From positions 1,571,200 to 1,635,199 of the forward strand of contig SCFE01000094.1 in NCBI GenBank assembly GCA_004352715.1: DNA of 64,000 nucleotides, given 5' to 3'. Position numbers and translations under genes: made by a program. Shown here piece after piece: positions 56,635-64,000 of the stretch. Source of the DNA: Hofstenia miamia (lineage: Eukaryota; Xenacoelomorpha; Acoela). The notes beneath the pieces are model-generated. The model made no database searches. It was not told the DNA's origin and saw nothing but the letters and a program-made list of their open reading frames with translations. The stretch's first letter is position 1. Each line of letters begins with the position of its first letter.

Positions 56635-57734
56635 TTAAAATTCAGGTTATGAATTGCTTAGGAATATGTTTCACTCTCTAGCATTTCAGCACAAAATCCA
56701 ACAAGTGAATGATCATACGGTTTGCTTGTGATTGGTTAATATAGTTAACATCTATAGCTATTTTTTAGCTACCAATTCAACATCATTATAACACTTTGAT
56801 TTGCATGTAGCAGTTTACTTCATTAAAATTACATAAAAAAGTTGGGATTGAGACTGGGAATAGTTTTAGACTATTTTAGCGACTTTTTTGTAGTGTACTT
56901 TTAGAAGATAAGCTTAATTGTATAAAAAACTAGAAATGTAATTCGCAATGAAAAGAATGTGTTTTGCATGGGTGTTTAACTGTGGACTATGCGATTAATC
57001 TAGTAATCCCTGGTTTGATTGAATAATTGCAAAAAATTTTATCAAAAAGACTTGTTGTTTTCATTTCAATTGCATTCTCGCCTCAATTAAATATAATTGG
57101 TTTGCAATCGAACTAAAGGCTGTAAATTGGGAATGATTTCTTGTTGGACTGCACTAGGGCACAAATTTGATTTGAAAGCACCATTGCTCTACAAATCTAA
57201 CATATTTGATATACATGTATATAACGAGTAACTAATAATTTGAGAATTGAAATGCATAATTAAGTGTCAAGCTAATACTCTGCAAATTTTGTAAATGATT
57301 TCCGTTCAGTACTATAAATTTTTTTGTTTTAGTCATAAGTGCGCCTAAAAAATTAAAGTTCAATGCCCAATAACATCGTTTTTCGTTTTTGTCAGTCCGA
57401 TTCCGAACCCATTGAGAGTTCAACTGGAGCCAAAAATCCCCTAGATGTTCCCAGCTAATAAGAATTTGTGAATCAGTAGATATTGGTATAATATTTGATA
57501 AGAATGAAACTCTATCATTTGAAGAGGGCAGAACTCTAATCAACACTTCGGAGCAGGAGATGTCAAAATGCCACTGATGTCATTTAATGTTCTGATGTTT
57601 TTCAGCGCTCAGTTTACAGATGCTATTTTTTATTTGTGTTATAATTTGCTAATAAATGGTTTATATATTTTAGACGACTTGCTATGAATGATTTTCTCGT
57701 ATTATAACTATCGTTCTGATCAGTTTGCTTGTTA

Positions 57735-57738
<4 letters not shown>
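56635..57738. other. Intergenic with an old dispersed repeat
   Basis: About 56765-56880 shares diverged segments with 13.9-14.0 kb (CATCATTATAACACTTTG and CTATTTTAGCG). No gene. Confidence 0.45.
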
Positions 57739-57772
<34 letters not shown>

Positions 57773-57888
57773 ACATGATCCNNNNNNNNNNNNNNNNNNN
57801 NNNNNNNNNNNNNNNNNNNNNNNNNNNNNNNNNNNNNNNNNNNNNNNNNNNNNNNNNNTATATATATATATATATATTGACATGATCC
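57739..57888. repeat. (TA)n tract with gap and repeated flank
   Basis: TA tract, 77-N gap (57782-57858), TA tract. TATATTGACATGATCC occurs on both sides of the gap, probably the same sequence assembled twice. Confidence 0.85.
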
Positions 57889-60800
57889 AAGAAACACTGG
57901 CCACTAACATGCTTCCTCATTTCAAAAATTTTAACAAGCTATTAATTTATGCCATGCCAATATAGCAAGTTGTTAACACTAATGCGAAATTACAATATCC
58001 TTCACACTGACGGGTAGGAATTTCATGTAGGGCATCTCCTCCTTCTCATAGCACATTTCAGCCATCAAATCCCATAATTTTTGCGCATTTACTAAATGCC
58101 TGCTTGAAATTTGTATTAAGCAATTGACTATATTTGCAGATAGCTGTATCTATATCAATATGACTTCAACATAATTCACTCATTGTAGAACATGTAATGG
58201 TCAAATGTGGTGCGGATTTTCAATGATATTTGTAAAAATGCATTATTCACAACTACATCTGAAGCAAAATAGCAATAAATGCATGCATTGTTAATATCAG
58301 CAAGATAACAATTTGCGGCACTAATTTTACTAAAGTCCGTATTTTCATGAATCACTTCATTTAAAAAATGAATAATGAAATTTGGAAATTATGATCAGCA
58401 TAATGCGTTAAGTATTTACCTCACTAATAACCGACGCATTTTTCAAGTGCATTTGATGTCGTGTGAACATTGGAATCAATATGCAGTCAAGATGATTACA
58501 TGAGGAGCACTTTCTTGCCAAGAATGCATGACATTCTTAAAGTTCGCATCAACTCATCAAAAAACCACTTATGGATTCCCACAATTTTTATTCCAAAGTT
58601 GGAAATCTTAATGATGTTGAAATTTGTTCCCCAGTGACGGAAATATTTTTTAAATTTAGCAAGCATTTTGAGAAACACTAGATCAAGGCACCTGGCAATT
58701 CTTTTGCACTTTTTGTACTGCCACTTTGCTTACGTAAGCATTTAAGTTCTTGACTATTGTAAGGAAATAAATATCGAACTATTTTGCACACCTCCATACA
58801 TTTGCAATCGCTCGACACGCACATTATCAAACCTCTTACAAATGCGTGGATGGAAAATGCTGATGCGTTTCTCAAAATCGGCATTCTTGGATTCTTTCAA
58901 ATGTTTTCCCATGAATTATTGAATATCATGTTGGGAAATGGTAAGAAGGAGATCTATTTTCAGCTTATTTGAATATTGTGGAATTTTCTAAGCACTTGCA
59001 AAAAGAAAGAATTTGCTTTGGTATCAAATTTTCAAAATGGCAGTACTCCAGATAAACAACAATTGGATAAAGAAGACATACCCTAAGATCTGTTGTCAAG
59101 ACCGACTCGCCAAGACCGAAAAAGGTCCGGAATCCACGACACGACTAAAAGAAGTCAGTCAAAAGACGTCAAAATCCGAAATAGAGAACCAAGGTTTTAT
59201 GTCAAAAAATGTGTTTTACCGTTGGGGAATCTCGTTGTGCGCAATTTTCTGAGAATGTCCTTCTTATCCCAAATTGGCTTTGCTCAATTACCATTTATAG
59301 ACAAATAATATTGCACTAATATGATAACACTACATTAATATAATGCAATATATATATGTGTAAACGCTTGGCAATAAATTGCAGTGTCTTCGTAAAGTAG
59401 ATAATTTTGCAAAAACTGTGTCCGTTTTACCCCACTTTGCTCTATTGCTGCCAATCACGTGATCTCTTTCTTGATTTGAATATTTAAGTATCCGCTCCAT
59501 TAAAAATTCTTTTAGAAAATTAAAGAAACTTCAGATTATGTAGTGAAGGGCATAGAACGAATATTCTGCGTCAATCCCACTGCTGTCTGACACCATATTT
59601 GAATTGACTCTACTATGTATGAGTGGTGATTCTAACCCGTTGACACGGTTGCGCAATGAATGAGCGGAAGAAATAATCATATCATTGAAATGATCTACTT
59701 ACTCACTATTGACATAGTTAAAGATATGTCGTTGATTATCAATGTGATTAACTGAAAAGATGTTCTTTCATTGAACATTTGTGCATTGTGGATAGGGGCG
59801 GGTCATCAATATAACCAAAAGAAAATATACTGTTTAAATATAAAACAAAATTAGTACGCAGAGACTCACAAATGTTGTTCAAGTTGTGAAAAGCATGAGC
59901 TGCGTAGTCTTTTTAGTTACTAACTGATGTGAAGTCCCCAAACCCCAGCATGGAATGATCACAAAAGCTTATCTAGAAGAAAATCTATGTTAGATTTCTA
60001 TCAAATTTTGCAAACTTCGGTTTCCGATTGAATCATGTTGCAACTTCGGAAATTTTTGATTTGTGTCTAATTTTTCAAATTAGAACAATCGGTGAACGCA
60101 AAGCTGAAACACATTTAAAAAATTCGACAAAAAATAAATTACGCTTATCAAAAAATTTGTAAAGCATCACCTAGTAACTGAATTCCAATAAATTCGTGCA
60201 TTTATATTTTACCACTTAATTGCTTTAAATTTCATTCGAAAACATTTAAACCCACTATTTAAAAATCCAAAGAATAGCGAAGAATCACTTCTCCATTTTA
60301 AAAAGAACATTAGAATTTTTCCGAGAACTATTTAAGAAATTTGTTTATTATTTTCATGCAAAAATGGATTTCCACAACACTAACTGGAGGACAGATATTG
60401 TATAGCACTCAATTTTTTTTGTTTGTTTTAAGTGACACAATATTCGGGTAAAAATCTCACCACCCCTTGTAAATTCCCCCCTGGGGTTAAGAATACAACT
60501 TGCAGAAAATCTACTTCAAATGCGAAATGAAGGAAGCAATAAAAATTATTTGCAATAAAAATCATAACTAGCTATGATTATTAATTCGGCAATTAAATTT
60601 TACCACAAAAAAATTAACCAAAACTTTCATCAAATTTTCAATAAAGATTAAAAGAATATTCGTATTGTAGCTATTCGAACAAAGAAGCGGTATGACACTA
60701 TTCATTTATATTATTCGCTTTTATCTATACTGTTTTCGAGTTTCTTTCAACCCTGAATGATTTGCGGCAACGCTGAAGCAAATGTGTTTTATAAAAACTA

Positions 60801-60979
60801 TAAGTCTAGAATTTTAAAAGCTAATCTTCCACAGGCATTGATTTCGGATCACAACCAATGATGTTCACTCTACATTCAAAATTCGTCCTCGAATATTCAT
60901 ATTAAACTTGTTTTCAGAAGAATTCAATTCAATTTTTCTGTAAATGTTCTTGTAAATGAGCACCTCTCACTGAATTCTT
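57889..60979. other. Intergenic; weak open frames only
   Basis: Minus-strand frames at 58496-58884 (with YNSQELKCLRKQSGSTKSAK) are contiguous and somewhat protein-like, but I cannot assign a family and stops separate them. The remainder is AT-rich with nothing recognised. Confidence 0.4.
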
Positions 60980-61166
60980 AGGAATCTGACTTTAATTCTT
61001 CAATTCAATTATCAAACTTGAAAAAATAATTAATAATCCAAAAGGGACTATCAATACATTTAAAAAAACAAATTAAAGTGTTTTGGAAGAACTTAATTGA
61101 AGCTGGAAAGAAAGGTTGTTAGGGATAAAACATGAATGATATGACTGCAATTGTATAATATATATA

Positions 61167-61222
<56 letters not shown>

Positions 61223-61478
61223 TTATGAGCGTTTTCATTTGAGTACATAATTTTAATTTTTACTTAGTATNNNNNNNNNNNNNNNNNNNNNAGGAATCTG
61301 ACTTTAATTCTTCAATTCAATTATCAAACTTGAAAAAATAATTAATAATCCAAAAGGGACTATCAATACATTTAAAAAAACAAATTAAAGTGTTTTGGAA
61401 GAACTTAATTGAAGCTGGAAAGAAAGGTTGTTAGGGATAAAACATGAATGATATGACTGCAATTGTATAATATATATA

Positions 61479-61514
<36 letters not shown>
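60980..61514. other. Gap with repeated 200-bp flank
   Basis: Sequence from 60980 (AGGAATCTGACTTTAATTC...) to the TA tract near 61216 is repeated from 61292 to 61514 after a 21-N gap. The first copy carries an extra 54 bp between its TA tract and the gap. Assembly duplication is likely. Confidence 0.8.
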
Positions 61515-61516
<2 letters not shown>

Positions 61517-61685
61517 CTTAGCTTTGTAACCTAAATGTTAATTTATGAACACGAAGCGTAAGGTTTTGTTAAACTACCGCAATTAAGGTCTATCTGTAGC
61601 TTTATTTATGTATTGCAAGGTAGGGCTAAAATAAAAACTTTAAAACATTTCAAGAACTTTTAGAATAGTAAAATTTAGTGCTTAG

Positions 61686-61978
61686 ATGTTAACAGCATGC
61701 AGCTCTTGTCAAAGGGATTTTGAAGAGGACGCATTGCCGTATCTTTGTTCCACGTGTGACTACAAAATGTGTTTAGTATGTGCAGAATTCCATGTCCGTT
61801 GTAAAAGCACAGAGAATCATTTTGTTAAAAATAAAAATTGCTCTCATATCAGAATCTGTAGAGTTCATCATCGATTCGTGACAAAGATCTGCTTGGATTG
61901 CGAAAAATTTCTTTGCAGTGATTGTGCGCGAGGTGAGTGCAGTTGTCGTCATCTACACACAATATCCTATGGCTTAAG
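61686..61978 (+). CDS. Tandem B-box zinc-finger (TRIM-like) exon
   Basis: ATG at 61686 follows GTGCTTAG, so it could be a start codon or a splice acceptor. Encodes a type-1-like B-box (CSSC...YLCSTCDYKMCLVCAEFH...NHFV, about residues 5-47) and a B-box 2 (CRVHHRFVTKICLDCEKFLC then SDC...HLHTISYG, about residues 58-96). Zinc-ligand spacing is intact in both. The exon ends at a donor GTAATT (61979) in phase 2. Two B-boxes in tandem are usual in TRIM proteins, which normally have a RING upstream and a coiled coil downstream; neither was found within the window. Confidence 0.75.
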
Positions 61979-62860
61979 GTAATTCCTAGTATTATACAAA
62001 TACCACTACAAGTTATAATGCTTAAAAATTTTTATTCGTTATTAAGTAAATGCTCTATATATAGAAATTGCGTATATAGAAATACACAAAAATTCTTAAA
62101 AAGCCGTGATGTGAGAGCAGCGGTTTAGACAAAACTGTAAATTCTGTCGGACAAAATCTGGTTTAGCATAAAAAATTTGGATACAATATACATGTATAAT
62201 TGTTTTAACGTGTCTTCAAAATAGAAAATGCCAATAATAGAATACTATTGCATTCATCCAGTATATGCATAGCACATGAGTACATGTATTTGAATATAAG
62301 TAAATATACTGAGTAAGATCTATGGACAACGTTTGATGATGAGTAGAAACTTTTAAAGCAAATATATTATGCAATACTTGCATAACTTATAACCTATTTT
62401 TCAAAAAAACAATTCATTGAAATGCGAATATTCGATATTACTAGCACAAGAATATCATCCATAATAACGGCTCATACTGTTTTTAAATTTGCTGTATTGA
62501 GAGTTAGTAGTCCACGCACATAAAAATTAGGTGGAGCGGCAACTGTTTACCCTTAACTCAAAAAAATACTGTTATAATTTTGATTTCCCACAACAGTATT
62601 TCGGATATAAGAAAAGCTTTACTAACTGACATTTAAGTACATTTCTCAGGCAATTTGTATGATGTTGTAGAAGCGTAGCAATTAATTAGTCTGCTTTATA
62701 TGTGCAAGTGAAAAGAAATCATTAAAAAATTCTTACATTTTCTAGAAAAGGGGGTACAGTTATTGCGGGAACGGGTAAAGACACAATGGATCCTGTTCAT
62801 GAGTAGAATGTCACATCCCTCTCATGTATGCTTATACAGATTCACATATACATATATATN

Positions 62861-62894
<34 letters not shown>

Positions 62895-63308
62895 GGCATC
62901 GGTATGAAATCAGCGAGAAGTCCAAAAATCCTATCTATTGAGGGTTTCGATTCGAAGCTAGATTTACTCCAGCTACAGTTTACTAATCAACTCCTCCTGC
63001 CATAGTACCCTTTCTAGTAAAAATTAAAGCAAAAGTAAACAGGAGATCATGATGGGGAAGAGTGGCCACACTCAGCCGACCGATACAGATAATCTTGTGA
63101 AAGAGTCGTTTAAGACTAGAGCCCTAATTAGATAAATAACAAATACCTAACCACTTGGGTGCATAAGTGGAACCTACGTGCTAAGTTAAAAATAACCTAA
63201 ACTCAATGCAATCCGTATCTCGTGCAATTTAGGTGACAGCAATAATAATCAAATTAAATAACAAAAAAATGCAATTCTACAAAAACTCCTAACCGTATAC
63301 CTAACCCT
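61979..63308. other. Downstream of B-box exon
   Basis: Presumed intron. (TA)n tract at about 62852-62892 with one ambiguous base. No further exon identified. Confidence 0.5.
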
Positions 63309-63358
63309 GTTAAAGGGACGTGCTAGTCCAGCTATACCACGTCTAGGCGCCCTTTAAC
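63309..63358. repeat. 50-bp TTAA-ended hairpin
   Basis: GTTAAAGGG at 63309 and CCCTTTAAC ending 63358, with inner ACGTG/CACGT pairing and TAGTCCAGCTATAC in the loop. It could be a minimal fold-back of a TTAA-targeting element or a structured RNA. Confidence 0.6.
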
Positions 63359-63515
63359 TACATGTATGAATTTAGAAACACAACATTTTAAGTAAAACAA
63401 AAGTCAAAATAAAGCAAAATGAATTTACTGAAAGTAAACTGAAGCGAATAAACAAATGAATAAATCACACCTATATATACTAACAAAACTGGTAGCGTAA
63501 ATAGAAATGCTTGAT

Positions 63516-63565
63516 TTGAGCACTGCATTGGATAAATAACGTTATATATCCAATGCAGTGCTCAA
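63516..63565. repeat. 50-bp near-perfect palindrome
   Basis: TTGAGCACTGCATTGGATA (63516-63534) is exactly inverted at 63547-63565, and the 12-bp centre is itself palindromic but for one base pair. A cruciform- or hairpin-forming site. Confidence 0.85.
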
Positions 63566-64000
63566 GCTCTGCTCATACGTGCCTTTATTAAACCAGGCAA
63601 ATGTATAGTTTTGCTTGATAATTTGCAGATTTTTGTTTAAAAATGTTTATTAAATAATAGAATAGGAGTTATGTAAAAAATTCTGAGAGCGCAATTTTTC
63701 TAAAAAATTATCGAGCTGAAACGAGCCTCATTGAAGGTTCTCTGTTGCGAGCCGAGACGTGGCGAAAATATTTAAAAGTGAAACAATCAGAGCTGAGCAT
63801 AAAAATTTCGGCACTTTGATAAGTCTGCATATAGGCCCTATGTGAATATATGATTCAGTCATTTCCAAATTCCACAAATGGGCGGTTCATCAAAAAACGG
63901 ACTTCCGATTGCTCTATGCTAATTAATTAGTGAATCCAACAGTCCTTGAATTGAGTTTTGATTAGTGATGTGCGCATAGAGGTTTTTCAATATTACACCG
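63566..64000. other. Window end, nothing recognised
   Basis: AT-rich with a short GCGAGCCGAGACG-like segment near 63750. No motif found. Confidence 0.5.

Noticed and set aside
58496-58884. Minus-strand frames with YNSQELKCLRKQSGSTKSAK
   Set aside because: Protein-like but separated by stops and not assignable to a family; left as a note only.
63309-63358. Possible tRNA or structured RNA gene
   Set aside because: The stem is a single inverted repeat; no cloverleaf or anticodon-loop arrangement could be drawn.

Overview
The window is nuclear DNA of an AT-rich invertebrate animal. The evidence is spliced genes of metazoan families (two cys-loop receptor genes, a calcineurin-B-homologous protein, a tandem B-box protein), introns from about 40 bp to several kb, many (TA)n microsatellites, and a dense mix of eukaryotic transposons. 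The sequence does not fix the phylum. Most long open frames are transposon remnants or chance; several real exons are too short to stand out as open frames and were found from motifs plus splice sites and phase.

1-8.1 kb: two copies of a chimera, a Penelope-like reverse transcriptase fragment fused to the start of a pogo/Tigger-like transposase, on either side of a short TTAA-flanked piggyBac-type element. 8.1-9.9 kb: a hAT element with a perfect 8-bp target duplication, then a broken Tc1/mariner-like element. 10.05-17 kb, + strand: four exons (TM1, TM2, TM3, cytoplasmic loop) of a cys-loop ligand-gated channel; the 6.2-kb intron between TM1 and TM2 is filled with LINE and transposase debris. 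17.3-20.6 kb: two inverted-repeat elements in TA tracts, a 1-kb assembly gap, the PHD-finger end of a Tigger-like element, and a hAT end. 20.56-23.05 kb, - strand: six exons covering most of the extracellular domain of a second, convergent cys-loop receptor, which stops being readable at that hAT end.

24.3-26.7 kb: two broken Tc1 copies joined by a single N. 28.1-31.6 kb: LINE fragments, one inside a 2.2-kb hAT element. 33.8-54.6 kb: a CHP1-like EF-hand gene with two candidate first exons (33.8 and 46.8 kb) and shared second and third exons (53.2 and 54.45 kb); its introns hold a deleted mariner-like element, a MITE and a LINE. 55-56.6 kb: a fold-back element rich in CCACTGGTGG words and a hAT element with a perfect 8-bp target duplication. 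61.7 kb: a tandem B-box exon. 63.3-63.6 kb: two strong palindromes.

The host genes fit neuronal or ion-handling cell biology, but nothing shows that they work as a unit. The most unusual recurring pattern is a set of GC-richer islands, each built from its own short, often self-complementary word (GGATCC, ACCGGT, ATCGAT, ATTAATCG, GGGCTTGG). Where boundaries can be resolved, these islands are the subterminal regions of hAT elements. Several gaps are flanked by identical sequence, so some duplications are probably assembly artefacts. All coordinates were counted by eye and may be off by a few bases.
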